Source: Acidobacteriota bacterium (GTDB lineage: Bacteria > Acidobacteriota > Terriglobia > Terriglobales > SCQP01). Taken from it: a stretch of 64,000 nucleotides of DNA. This document shows positions 51,387 through 59,674 of this stretch, one piece after another. The stretch lies in NCBI GenBank assembly GCA_021818955.1, contig JAKASR010000009.1, positions 52,235 through 116,234 on the forward strand, read 5' to 3'. The translations under genes and the position numbers were made by a program. The stretch's first letter is position 1, and each line of letters begins with the position of its first letter. Below the pieces are notes generated by a model. The model was not told the DNA's origin. It saw nothing but the letters and a program-made list of their open reading frames with translations, and did not search any database.

Positions 51387-52334
51387 ATGAACCCCGCTCC
51401 CGCCATCGCTCCGCTTTCCGCCTGGATTGCCAGCGATCCGCTTTCGCAGCGGCTGATGGAGCTTGCCCGCAAAGTCGCCCGCACATCCTCCACCGTTCTG
51501 ATACGGGGCGAAAGCGGCGTCGGCAAAGAGCTGCTGGCGCAAATCCTGCATCTGCTTGGCCCTAATGCCGACCAGCCATGGATCAAAATCGATTGCGCCA
51601 GCCTGCCAACGGAACTGCTCGAAAGCGAACTGTTTGGCTATGAACGAGGCGCTTTTACCGGCGCGGAGCATACGAAGCCCGGGCGGCTGGAATTAGCCGG
51701 CGAGGGCACCCTGGTGCTGGATGAAATAGCCGCCCTGGGCCTGGCCTTGCAAGCCAAGCTCTTACGCGTCCTGGAGGAGAAAGCCTTTGAACGCCTGGGC
51801 GGGCATCGCAGCGTGCATATCCAGGCGCGGCTGGTCGCGCTCACCAGCGTGGACCTGGAACGCGCCGTGGCGCAGCACAGTTTTCGCGAAGACCTTTTTT
51901 ACCGACTCAATGTGGTGCCGCTGATCATCCCTCCGCTACGCCAGCGGCCCGAGGACATTCCGCCCCTGATCGAGCATTTTCTCTCGCGGCTCTGCGCCTT
52001 GCACCAGCGCCCGCCCATGCGGCTCGATGACGATGCCCTGGCGGCACTGCGCGCGTATCCTTTCCCCGGCAATGTGCGCGAGCTGCGCAATATCCTTGAG
52101 CGCGCCGTCATCCACTGCGACGACACCGTAATCCGCGCGCGCGACCTGCCGAACGATCTTGGGCGACAGCCCGGCGCCGAGCCCGCCGAGGAACGGACGC
52201 TGGAAGAACTGGAACGGGATTACATCGCCAGCGTCCTGCAGCGCCATCGCGGCCATAAAACCGAAGTCGCCCGCATCCTGGGCATCAGCCGGAAAACTTT
52301 ATTGGAAAAGCGCCGCCGCTACCACCTCGATTAA
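51387..52334 (+). CDS. PspF-like sigma-54-dependent activator without receiver domain
   Basis: A 315-residue AAA+ enhancer-binding protein: Walker A GESGVGKE (41-48), GAFTGA (88-93, the sigma-54 contact loop), Walker B LVLDEIAAL, REDLFYRLNVVPL and the arginine-finger region FPGNVRELRN, then a Fis-type helix-turn-helix (about 288-313: HKTEVARILGISRKTLLEKRRRY). It lacks an N-terminal receiver or ligand domain, like PspF, so its control must come from a partner protein or expression level. No -24/-12 target promoter is obvious nearby. It lies 19 bp after rsfS. Confidence 0.92.
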   Translation: MNPAPAIAPLSAWIASDPLSQRLMELARKVARTSSTVLIRGESGVGKELLAQILHLLGPNADQPWIKIDCASLPTELLESELFGYERGAFTGAEHTKPGRLELAGEGTLVLDEIAALGLALQAKLLRVLEEKAFERLGGHRSVHIQARLVALTSVDLERAVAQHSFREDLFYRLNVVPLIIPPLRQRPEDIPPLIEHFLSRLCALHQRPPMRLDDDALAALRAYPFPGNVRELRNILERAVIHCDDTVIRARDLPNDLGRQPGAEPAEERTLEELERDYIASVLQRHRGHKTEVARILGISRKTLLEKRRRYHLD

Positions 52335-52416
52335 ATTTATATTCCCCAGCGACTGAGGCAGATAACCCTTTACTAAATGCCGGCGCCGAGCGTTCAGCAT
52401 TTGCACCAAAAGACTG

Positions 52417-52665
52417 GCGGCTCGGCCGCTTTTACTTTTAGGCGCTGACGCTTTCGCAAAGGTCCGGCCGAAACCGGACACAGGGCGAATACTCATGGCG
52501 GCCGGGCATTGCCGGGCGCAATTCCTGCGGAATTGCTTGGTATTGTCGTTCATAGGCGCGGGACCTAAAAGGAACTCCGCGCTTCGGCCTGCGGGCATGG
52601 CTTGAGGCAATTTCTTCGAAATTGCCAAGGACGAAAACTACTGTCCGACTCGGCCGTTAACGCTT
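52417..52665 (+). repeat. R1 element, copy m
   Basis: A full basic copy with one GCAATTCC hairpin and one perfect GGCAATTTC-TTC-GAAATTGCC hairpin, very close in sequence to copies j and o. It lies between the activator gene and the FmdB-type gene, both on the plus strand. Confidence 0.94.
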
Positions 52666-52739
52666 CTGGTTCAATCAATCTGCTAGAATGAAGCAAGCGC
52701 ATGCCGGAGACCAATCCTGGCAAGCGAGGTTTCAGAATC

Positions 52740-53066
52740 GTGCCTTTATACGAATACGAGTGCGTTAGCTGCCACCATCGATTGGAAAAAATTCAATCGT
52801 TCCGCGAAGCGCCGCTGCGGGAATGTCCCGTTTGCGGAGGCCCACTCGAGCGCCTGATCTCTCCGCCGGCCATACAATTCAAGGGGAGTGGATGGTACGT
52901 CACCGATTACGCCCGCAGCGGCGGCAGCAGCCCGTCCAAAACGGCGGAAAACAAGCCCGCAAATCCGGCCTCCGGCGAGGCGGCTTCATCGGAATCGAAA
53001 ACGGAGTCGAAATCCGCGGCTCCGGCCACTTCCACCCCTAAAAATGGCGCCTCGAAATCAAGCTAA
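52740..53066 (+). CDS. FmdB-family zinc-ribbon protein
   Basis: A 108-residue protein starting at GTG 52740, where family homology begins (VPLYEYECVSCHHRLEKIQSF). The zinc ribbon uses Cys8/Cys11 and Cys29/Cys32 (ECPVCGGPLERLI), followed by IQFKGSGWYVTDY and a Ser/Lys/Ala-rich disordered tail. Family members are proposed regulators; the function is unknown. An ATG at 52701 would add 13 unrelated residues. Confidence 0.88.
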   Translation: MPLYEYECVSCHHRLEKIQSFREAPLRECPVCGGPLERLISPPAIQFKGSGWYVTDYARSGGSSPSKTAENKPANPASGEAASSESKTESKSAAPATSTPKNGASKSS

Positions 53067-53160
53067 ACCAGTCAACAATCCATGCGGCAAGGCAGATTTT
53101 TTCAAATTGGTGTCATTGGTGTCATTCGCCATCTAAAGCTTTCATTTTCAGCTAATTACA

Positions 53161-53200
53161 AGTGACGGCAAGCAGATAATTGCCGTCACTTTGCCGTCAC
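53161..53200. repeat. Inverted plus direct repeat of TTGCCGTCAC
   Basis: AGTGACGGCAA (53161-53171) and TTGCCGTCACT (53180-53190) form an 11-bp stem with an 8-nt loop, and TTGCCGTCAC (53191-53200) follows directly as a third copy. It lies between the FmdB-type gene and R1 copy n and could be a terminator hairpin or an operator. Confidence 0.6.
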
Positions 53201-53221
53201 CCCTGCCTTCCCAGGCATAAC

Positions 53222-53600
53222 GCGGCTCGGCCGCTTTTACTTTTAGGCGCTGACGCTTTCGCCAAGGTCCGGCCGAAACCGGACACATTGCGAATACTCA
53301 TGGATGCCGGGCATTGCCGGGCGCAATTCCTGCGGAATTGCCGGCTTGCTTGGCGCAATTCCTGCGGAATTGCCGGCTTGCTTGGCGCAATTCCTGCGGA
53401 ATTGCCGGCTTGCTTGGCGCAATTCCTGCGGAATTGCCGGCTTGCTTGGCGCAATTCCTGCGGAATTGCTTGGTATTGTCGTTAATAGGCGCGGGACCTA
53501 ATAGGAACCCCGCGCGAAACGGCCTGCGGGCATGGCTTGAGGCAATTTCTTCGAAATTGCCAAGGACGAAAACTACTGTCCGACTCGGCCGTTAACGCTT
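53222..53600 (+). repeat. R1 element, copy n, with fivefold hairpin array
   Basis: The longest compact copy (379 bp). All landmarks are present; the GCAATTCC hairpin is repeated five times and one GGCAATTTC-TTC-GAAATTGCC hairpin follows. It lies between the FmdB-type gene and a convergent unknown gene. Confidence 0.95.
53321..53468 (+). repeat. Tandem array of five 32-bp hairpin units inside R1 copy n
   Basis: Units begin at 53321, 53353, 53385, 53417 and 53449. Each is a perfect palindrome GCAATTCC-TGC-GGAATTGC joined by the identical linker CCGGCTTGCTTGGC. All linkers match, which suggests recent expansion. The 32-bp period shifts the reading frame and the unit contains no stop in any frame. 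Confidence 0.96.
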
Positions 53601-53648
53601 CGGGAGTCAAACACGGACAGAAAGTCGGACAGCGATTTTCATAGGCGT

Positions 53649-54275
53649 TCAGCACTCTTCCATGATCCGCCGGGCCTCTAAATAGATCGGATCCTGAAAG
53701 CTTTCCAGTTCACTTTTTAACCGATTGAGGCCATACATGCAGCGCTCGAATTCGGTGGCCAACTGGGCGAACAAAACGCCCGCATACGGTCCGCTGCCGC
53801 GTATCTCCGGCCGCTCCGAGCCCCATTTCGGTTCCGCCACCTGGCAGCGCTCGTAATCGCTCACAATGCGGTACGATTCTTTCCCGGCGGCAACATAATC
53901 CAGCAGCGTGTCACTGAAATAATTGGCGCCCAGCAGCAAGGCGTGACGCCTGCGGCTGCGGTTCAAGCTCTCGGGAAACATACCGGTGAAAAAGAGCGCG
54001 AAATCGCCGACGTGTTGCCGCACTTCCCTTTCCCGCGCAAACGATTCCCCCTCGCCATACACGGGATCGGAAGCGGACAGCATTTCAGCGACCGTCTCCA
54101 ACGGCTCTCCCGCAGTGGAGCGCAACCGATACAAATTCTCCGTGGAGGCGAATTCTTCCAACATGGCCGCAATATAGCCGGTCAGCTCGGCATCACGCAA
54201 GCCGATACTGGAATAATTCTTTTCGACCAAATGCTGAAAGAGTTGCCGCAAGGGTTCACGAGATAATTCCGCCAT
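53649..54275 (-). CDS. Unknown helical protein
   Basis: A 208-residue protein without a recognised domain, signal peptide or membrane helix. It is mostly alpha-helical, with motifs such as LFQHLVEKNYSSIGLRDAEL, YIAAMLEEFASTENLYR, DFALFFTGMFPESLNR, ANYFSDTLLDYVAAGKESY and QLATEFERCMYGLNRLKSEL. Codon use is like the neighbours, so it is very likely a real gene. The context (R1 copies on both sides) says nothing about its role. Confidence 0.75.
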   Translation of the reverse strand: MAELSREPLRQLFQHLVEKNYSSIGLRDAELTGYIAAMLEEFASTENLYRLRSTAGEPLETVAEMLSASDPVYGEGESFAREREVRQHVGDFALFFTGMFPESLNRSRRRHALLLGANYFSDTLLDYVAAGKESYRIVSDYERCQVAEPKWGSERPEIRGSGPYAGVLFAQLATEFERCMYGLNRLKSELESFQDPIYLEARRIMEEC

Positions 54276-54446
54276 GCCTAATAGTTCCGATCCGGCCGCG
54301 TGGCGTCAAGTGTCTCCACGCACCATTTTTTCGATACGCCCTATTACGCCCTATTTAGGTTAGATTCCCGGCTGTTGCCAGCGCGGCTTGCGGCGGAGTG
54401 GAACGCACCACACCAGGGGCCTGGATTTTGCATTGTGACATTTAAA

Positions 54447-54460
54447 TAAATGATCACTTT
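54447..54460 (+). repeat. Left 14-bp direct repeat flanking R1 copy o
   Basis: TAAATGATCACTTT abuts the first base of R1 copy o and is repeated exactly at 54711-54724 directly after it. It looks like a target-site duplication. The core TGATCA is palindromic. Confidence 0.8.
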
Positions 54461-54709
54461 GCGGCTCGGCCGCTTTTACTTTTAGGCGCTGACGCTTTCG
54501 CAAAGGTCCGGCCGAAACCGGACACATTGCGAATACTCATGGCTGCCGGGCATTGCCGGGCGCAATTCCTGCGGAATTGCTTGATATTGTCGTTAACAGG
54601 CGCGGGACCTAAAAGGAACTCCGCGCTTCGGCCTGCGGGCATGGCTTGAGGCAATTTCTTCGAAATTGCCAATGACGAAAACTACTGTCCGACTCGGCCG
54701 TTAACGCTT
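54461..54709 (+). repeat. R1 element, copy o, bracketed by a direct repeat
   Basis: A full basic copy with one GCAATTCC and one GGCAATTTC hairpin. The perfect flanking 14-bp direct repeat defines its ends: first bases GCGGCTCGG, last bases TTAACGCTT(T). It lies between divergent genes, upstream of the BNR protein gene. Confidence 0.95.
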
Positions 54710-54710
54710 T

Positions 54711-54724
54711 TAAATGATCACTTT
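54711..54724 (+). repeat. Right 14-bp direct repeat flanking R1 copy o
   Basis: The second copy of TAAATGATCACTTT, one base after the element's TTAACGCTT end. GTGACATT occurs outside both repeats, on the left before and on the right after, so the pre-insertion site was itself partly repetitive. Confidence 0.8.
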
Positions 54725-54774
54725 TTTGTGACATTCTGATTTCCGAACCGGACTCAGCCCAGAGAGTTGGCCCC

Positions 54775-57700
54775 ATGCCCAAGTTCAATCCCCTGCCGGG
54801 TAAATTCCTAATCCTGGTTATCATTCTGGCTCTGGCTGCCATCGCGCAACGCAAAACCAATCCGTTTAACCCCAAATGGTATGCCGGCATGCGCTGGAGG
54901 CTGGCCGGGCCTTTTCGCGGAGGCCGCACCTCAGCAGTCGCTGGAGTGATCGCACGGCCGGGCGTTTACTACATGGCGAGCCCTGGAGGCGGCATCTGGA
55001 AGACTACGGATGCCGGGGTGGTCTGGCGTCCAATTTTCGATCAGGCGCATGTCGCCTCGATAGGCGCGCTCGCGGTGGCGCCGTCGAATAGCCAGATGCT
55101 TTACGCCGGCACCGGGGATTTCGGCATCGCCAGCACTGCCTGGGGAGCCGCCAACCTGGGAGACGGCGTCTGGCGCTCGGAGGATGGCGGGCGAACGTGG
55201 CGCCCTATCGGCCTGGCCAAGACGGCGCACATTGGAGCGATCCTGGTGGACCCGCAGCATCCGAAGGTGGTTCTAGTGGCGGCGCTCGGCAATGCCTATG
55301 CGCCCGACCCGCATCGCGGCGTCTATTTGACTACCAATGGCGGCCGGACCTGGACCCGCACGCTATATGAAAATGATACGACCGGCGCCATTTCACTGGC
55401 CTACGATGCCGCACAACCTGGAGTGGTGTATGCAGCGCTTTGGCATCATCAAGCCGCGCCGCCACCGGCGGCGCCCGATAGCGATCAAGCCGGTGGAGCC
55501 ATTTACAAATCCACCGACGGAGGCCGAACCTGGCGAGCGTTATCCGGCCACGGGCTGCCCCACTGGCCGATGGGGCGCATCGGATTGGCGGCCGAGAACG
55601 GGCGCGTCTTCGCGATAGTCGACCGAGCGCAAAGCGCCAACAGCCATTTGCAAGGCGGCTTGTTTCGCTCCGACGATAGCGGCGCCACCTGGCAACGCAT
55701 CAACCGCGATCCGCGACTGGCCGGCGGCGGGCGCTCCGGCTATTTCGACAACGTTTGGATTGACCCCCAAAATCGCAAGGTCGTTTATGTGGTCAACACC
55801 GCGTTTTATCGCTCGCTGGATGGCGGCAAGACATTCAGGGTTTTGAAAGGCGCGCCAGGCGGAGACGATTACCACAACCTCTGGATCAATCCCCAAAGCC
55901 CCTGCTTGCGCATCAGCGCCAGCCAAGGCTGCCTCAGTAGCGAAATGATTTTGGGCGCGGATCAGGGGGCGAGCGTCAGCCTGAATGCAGGACACACCTG
56001 GAGCACCTGGTACAACCAGCCCACGGGGCAGATGTATCATGTCGCCACGGATCACCGTTTCCCCTTTCATATCTACGGCCCGCAGCAGGACAGCGGCTCG
56101 GTGGAGGCGAGTAGCCGGGGAGGATTCGGCGACATCAACTTCATGGACTGGCGGCCCTCGATGGGGGCCTATGAATACGGGTATGTCGAGCCAGATCCGG
56201 CGCATCCGCAATGGATATTTTCGAGCAGCGATGGCGGAATCATGCGCCGGACCCGGGGCACCTGGCTAACCCTCGACGTCACGCCCTATATCAGCGTGAA
56301 TGACGGCGGGCCGTACCGTTATACCTTCGGTCCGTGGTGGGGTGCGGTAGATCCTCCGTTTATTTTCTCGCCAGTCCACGGTAACGTCTTATATCTTGGA
56401 TCGCAGTACCTGCTCGAAACTTCCGACGGGGGGCGGCATTGGCGGCGAATCAGTCCCGACCTTACGCATCGCGCCCACTTGCCCGAGCACGCTCTCCCGT
56501 TCGGCAAAAAAAGCAGCGATTGGGCGGCCATTTCAGCGATTGCTCCTTCACCTCGGCATGCGGGCCTGATCTGGGCAGGCACCGATGATGGGCTGGTGCA
56601 GGTGACGCGCGACGGCGGCAAGCATTGGCAGCGAGCGCCCATCCCCGGCTTAAAGCCGCTGGATACGATCAGCATGATCGAGGCTTCGCCGTATAATTCC
56701 GCGTCGGCTTACGCGGTTATGGACCGGCACGTATGGGGCAACTTTCAACCGTACATTTATCGCACGAACGATTACGGGCGCAGCTGGTCCAGAATCACTG
56801 CCGGCATTCCCAACGGCAGCTTCGTGCGGGTGGTTCGAGCCGACCCGAAACGGCAGGGCTTGCTTTACGCCGGCACAGAAAATGGCGTTTTCGTAACGTT
56901 TAACGACGGCGTCGAATGGCAGTCGCTGCAACTCAATCTGCCCACTGCTTCCGTGCGCGATATCGCCATTCGGGATGGAGACCTGGTGGCGGCGACATTT
57001 GGCCGGGCATTCTGGATTTTGGACGACTTAAGCCCGCTGCGCCAGCTCAATGTCCAAATCACCACCGCTCCGGCACACCTTTTCCGGCCGGCGGCCGCGA
57101 TTCGCGTGCGCCGGGACATCAACTCCGACACTCCCCTGCCGCCGGAAATTCCCGCCGGAGCAAATCCCCCTGCCGGCGCGATCCTGGACTATACTTTGCG
57201 AACCGTCCCGTCCCAGCCCATCGAGCTGGCAATCTATGACGCGAACGGAAACCTGGTGCGCCGGTTCAGCAGCGCTCCCCTAAATGCCAATGCCCGAAGG
57301 CCGCTAAAGTGGCCGACGATTGCCGATTACTGGATGGCGAATCCGCAGCCTTTACCCATCCGCGCGGGGATGAACCGCTTCCTCTGGGACTTGCATTCTA
57401 CGCCGCCGCCGTCGCCAGGCCATTCTTACCCGATGTCCGCCATTCCGCATCAAACACCGGCCGGCCCGCAAGGCCCGCTGGTGGTGCCGGGAAAGTATGT
57501 CGTCAAATTAACCGTAGCCGGCCAGACCTATGCGCAGCCGCTGCTGGTCCGGCGCGATCCGCGCGAAACCACGCCCGCCTCCGCGTTCGCCGCCCAATTG
57601 TCGCTGGAGCAGAAACTCATGGCCGGCATGCGCGAAAGCTACCAGAACTACTTGAAGGCGAAACAACATGGCGACAATGCCGCCGCCGGGAAATTTGCCC

Positions 57701-57834
57701 ATCTGAACGGTAATTTGAACACGTTAGCAGAGGATATCGAACGAGCCGATGCCGCGCCAACGCCGGCGATGGTAGATGCGGCGCGACGCGAGCTAGCGAA
57801 GTTGACGAGTCAGCAGCCGCAAACCCAACCCTGA
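54775..57834 (+). CDS. Large exported BNR/ASP-box repeat protein
   Basis: A 1019-residue protein with an N-terminal hydrophobic signal or anchor (about 9-24). Two beta-propeller regions (about 35-330 and 420-760) carry many BNR/ASP-box motifs: KTTDAGVVWRP, RSEDGGRTWRP, TTNGGRTWTR, KSTDGGRTWRA, RSDDSGATWQRI, ETSDGGRHWRRI, RTNDYGRSWSRI. The C-terminal third has Ig-like strands (about 780-950) and a helical end. The layout is that of the sortilin/VPS10-like glycosyl-hydrolase-annotated proteins common in Acidobacteriota; catalytic activity is not established for them. R1 copy o lies upstream. Confidence 0.85.
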   Translation: MPKFNPLPGKFLILVIILALAAIAQRKTNPFNPKWYAGMRWRLAGPFRGGRTSAVAGVIARPGVYYMASPGGGIWKTTDAGVVWRPIFDQAHVASIGALAVAPSNSQMLYAGTGDFGIASTAWGAANLGDGVWRSEDGGRTWRPIGLAKTAHIGAILVDPQHPKVVLVAALGNAYAPDPHRGVYLTTNGGRTWTRTLYENDTTGAISLAYDAAQPGVVYAALWHHQAAPPPAAPDSDQAGGAIYKSTDGGRTWRALSGHGLPHWPMGRIGLAAENGRVFAIVDRAQSANSHLQGGLFRSDDSGATWQRINRDPRLAGGGRSGYFDNVWIDPQNRKVVYVVNTAFYRSLDGGKTFRVLKGAPGGDDYHNLWINPQSPCLRISASQGCLSSEMILGADQGASVSLNAGHTWSTWYNQPTGQMYHVATDHRFPFHIYGPQQDSGSVEASSRGGFGDINFMDWRPSMGAYEYGYVEPDPAHPQWIFSSSDGGIMRRTRGTWLTLDVTPYISVNDGGPYRYTFGPWWGAVDPPFIFSPVHGNVLYLGSQYLLETSDGGRHWRRISPDLTHRAHLPEHALPFGKKSSDWAAISAIAPSPRHAGLIWAGTDDGLVQVTRDGGKHWQRAPIPGLKPLDTISMIEASPYNSASAYAVMDRHVWGNFQPYIYRTNDYGRSWSRITAGIPNGSFVRVVRADPKRQGLLYAGTENGVFVTFNDGVEWQSLQLNLPTASVRDIAIRDGDLVAATFGRAFWILDDLSPLRQLNVQITTAPAHLFRPAAAIRVRRDINSDTPLPPEIPAGANPPAGAILDYTLRTVPSQPIELAIYDANGNLVRRFSSAPLNANARRPLKWPTIADYWMANPQPLPIRAGMNRFLWDLHSTPPPSPGHSYPMSAIPHQTPAGPQGPLVVPGKYVVKLTVAGQTYAQPLLVRRDPRETTPASAFAAQLSLEQKLMAGMRESYQNYLKAKQHGDNAAAGKFAHLNGNLNTLAEDIERADAAPTPAMVDAARRELAKLTSQQPQTQP

Positions 57835-57872
57835 GCCAGCCAAGCGGCAACTTTCTGTTTTAGACTCAGGAC

Positions 57873-58736
57873 ATGGCACGCGAACTGGCCTCCGCATCTT
57901 CCAATTCCACTTCCGGCACACGCGTCCGGCGTGCCGAGCCGCCGCGACTCGGACGCCAGCATGCCATTGTGCACGCCTTTCATCAGGCGCTGCGGGGGAA
58001 AACGGAAGGCGCGGCGCCGCCGCGAATTCTAATCGAAAGCCCCAAGCTGCTGGGCGAGGCGTTGCGCAGCCGGCTGCGGATTGAAGCGGTATTGTTTACC
58101 CCGGTGGGCTGGAAACAGCATGGGGTGCGGCTGGGCACACAACTTTCGAAGCATACTTCGACTGGCTTGGTCGAGGAAGCGGTGCTGCGCTCCGCGGTGG
58201 ATGTCGAAACTCCGGCGGGCCTAGCCGCCTTGGCGCAGCCGCCGCAAGTGCGGCTGGAAGATTTCTGGTCCGATCCGGAGCCGACACCGAGTCTGGTGGT
58301 CGTCGCCGCCGGCATACAGGATCCCGGCAATCTTGGCACGCTGCTGCGCGTAGCCGAGGCGTTCGGCGCGCAAGGCCTGGTCAGCCTCAAAGGCGGGGTC
58401 AGCTTGTGGCGACCGAAAACCATTCGCGCCAGCGCCGGCGCCTTGTTCCGCCTGCCCGCGCTCGATGGAGTCGAAGCCGAGCGCTGGCTGGAATTTTGCC
58501 GCAGCCGCGGAGCGCGTCTGATCGCCGCTACGCCGCGCTCCGGAAAACCGCCGGAAGAGCTCGATTGGCGCGGGCGCGTTTCGCTACTTATCGGCGGCGA
58601 AGGCGCCGGCCTGCCGCGCGCTTTCCAGCGCGCCGCCGAGGCGGTCAGCCTTCCCATGCACGCGCAAACCGAATCGCTCAACGCTAGCGTTGCCGGCGCG
58701 ATCTTGCTCTATCTCGCTTGGCGCCATAGGATGTAA
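57873..58736 (+). CDS. SpoU/TrmH-family RNA 2'-O-methyltransferase
   Basis: A 287-residue SPOUT enzyme with a substrate-binding N domain (about 20-115) and the catalytic domain. Motif 1 is AGIQDPGNLGTLLRVAEAFGAQGLV, motif 2 LLIGGEGAGLP and motif 3 VSLPMHAQTESLNASVAGAILLY, forming the SAM-binding knot. It methylates a ribose in rRNA or tRNA (RlmB-like); the exact site cannot be told. It lies 38 bp after the BNR gene. R1 copy p follows 28 bp after the stop. Confidence 0.92.
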   Translation: MARELASASSNSTSGTRVRRAEPPRLGRQHAIVHAFHQALRGKTEGAAPPRILIESPKLLGEALRSRLRIEAVLFTPVGWKQHGVRLGTQLSKHTSTGLVEEAVLRSAVDVETPAGLAALAQPPQVRLEDFWSDPEPTPSLVVVAAGIQDPGNLGTLLRVAEAFGAQGLVSLKGGVSLWRPKTIRASAGALFRLPALDGVEAERWLEFCRSRGARLIAATPRSGKPPEELDWRGRVSLLIGGEGAGLPRAFQRAAEAVSLPMHAQTESLNASVAGAILLYLAWRHRM

Positions 58737-58764
58737 TTTCCAGCGACCCGGCAGCTTTTACTAT

Positions 58765-59007
58765 GCGGCACGGCCGCTTTTACTTTTAGGCGCTGACGCT
58801 TTCGCAAAGGTCCGGCCGAAGCCGGACGCTTTGTGAAAACCCCGAGCATATCCGGCCAGCGAGCATGGCTAGAGGCAATTTCTCCGAAATTGCCAATGAC
58901 GAAAACTACTGCCCGACTCGGCCGTTAACGCTTATTGAGAATGTTTGGGCAATTTCCTCGAAATTGCCCATGACGAAAACTGCTGTCCGGCTCGGCCGTT
59001 CATGCTT
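58765..59007 (+). repeat. R1 element, copy p, with duplicated 3' end
   Basis: The 5' hairpins are followed by a shortened middle (the GCAATTCC and GCGCGGG hairpins are lost) and one GGCAATTTC hairpin, ending at TTAACGCTT (58933). A second GGGCAATTTC-CTC-GAAATTGCCC hairpin and another end TCGGCCGTTCATGCTT follow (to 59007), so the 3' part is duplicated. Confidence 0.85.
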
Positions 59008-59162
59008 AATGAGAGAGGAAAATTGTTCCTCGTTTTAAGTTATAAAGATTTGTACGCATAACTTTTGTCCAAATATTTGAACTTATAAATGTTATATACC
59101 ATTTCGTTCCAGCGTATTGTAAACTCTTGAAAAGTCTGAGTGGGCCGAGCTTGAGGCGCCCC

Positions 59163-59411
59163 GTGGAAAGCGAAAGAAAACTTGATGCTGTGGTTAATGC
59201 TTCCGGTCAGGTCATCGCCTGGAGATGCACGGCCTGTAATTGGAGCAAACATGCCGAAAATCCTCCTCAGGCCAGTAACTATACAAAAACCATGTTCGAA
59301 AGCCATGTGTGCGATGAACATCACCAAAATAACGCCATGCGGGCGGAAAGCAGGAAAAACGCGGGAGCGCACACCAGGAGCGGCTCGGCCGCTTTTACTT
59401 TTAGGCGCTGA
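59163..59411 (+). CDS. Small zinc-finger-like protein with an R1-derived C-terminus
   Basis: An 82-residue protein starting at GTG 59163, supported by GAGG 6 nt upstream. It has a metal-binding pattern Cys22/Cys25 (WRCTACNW) and His49/Cys50/His53 (ESHVCDEHH). The last ten residues (SGSAAFTFRR) and the stop codon lie inside R1 copy q, so the element has probably replaced the original C-terminus. The function is unknown. Confidence 0.6.
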   Translation: MESERKLDAVVNASGQVIAWRCTACNWSKHAENPPQASNYTKTMFESHVCDEHHQNNAMRAESRKNAGAHTRSGSAAFTFRR

Positions 59412-59630
59412 CGCTCTGGCAAAGGCCCGGCCGAAAGCCGGACGCATGGCGGATACTCATGGCTGCCGGGCATTGCCAGGCGCATAGGCGCGGGACCTAA
59501 CCGGAACCCCGCGCGAAAGCGGCCTGCGGGCATGGCTAGAGGCAATTTCATCGAAATTGAGCATGCTTCAGGCAATTTCTCCGAAATTGCCAATGACGGT
59601 AACTGCTGTCCGACGCAGCCGTTAACGCTT
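59380..59630 (+). repeat. R1 element, copy q
   Basis: Both ends are present (end variant GCAGCCGTTAACGCTT). The GCAATTCC hairpin is deleted, and two GGCAATTTC-type hairpins stand 30 bp apart (59541 and 59571). Its first 32 bases overlap the 3' end of the small zinc-finger-like gene. Confidence 0.9.
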
Positions 59631-59674
59631 CTGGAAGATTGGCTTTAAACTGTACACTAAAGTTAAGAACGCTT

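Noticed and set aside
52417..52665. Conserved small protein encoded by R1 on the minus strand (MAISKKLPQAMPAGRSAE-type)
   Set aside because: The frame is open in many copies, but the opposite strand is equally open, the 32-bp hairpin expansions shift the frame without stops, deletions are not in threes, and no ribosome binding site recurs. It is a by-product of stop-free composition.
53321..53468. CRISPR-like array
   Set aside because: Units of 32 bp repeat without unique spacers; repeat and linker are both identical, so this is a tandem repeat. No cas gene is present.
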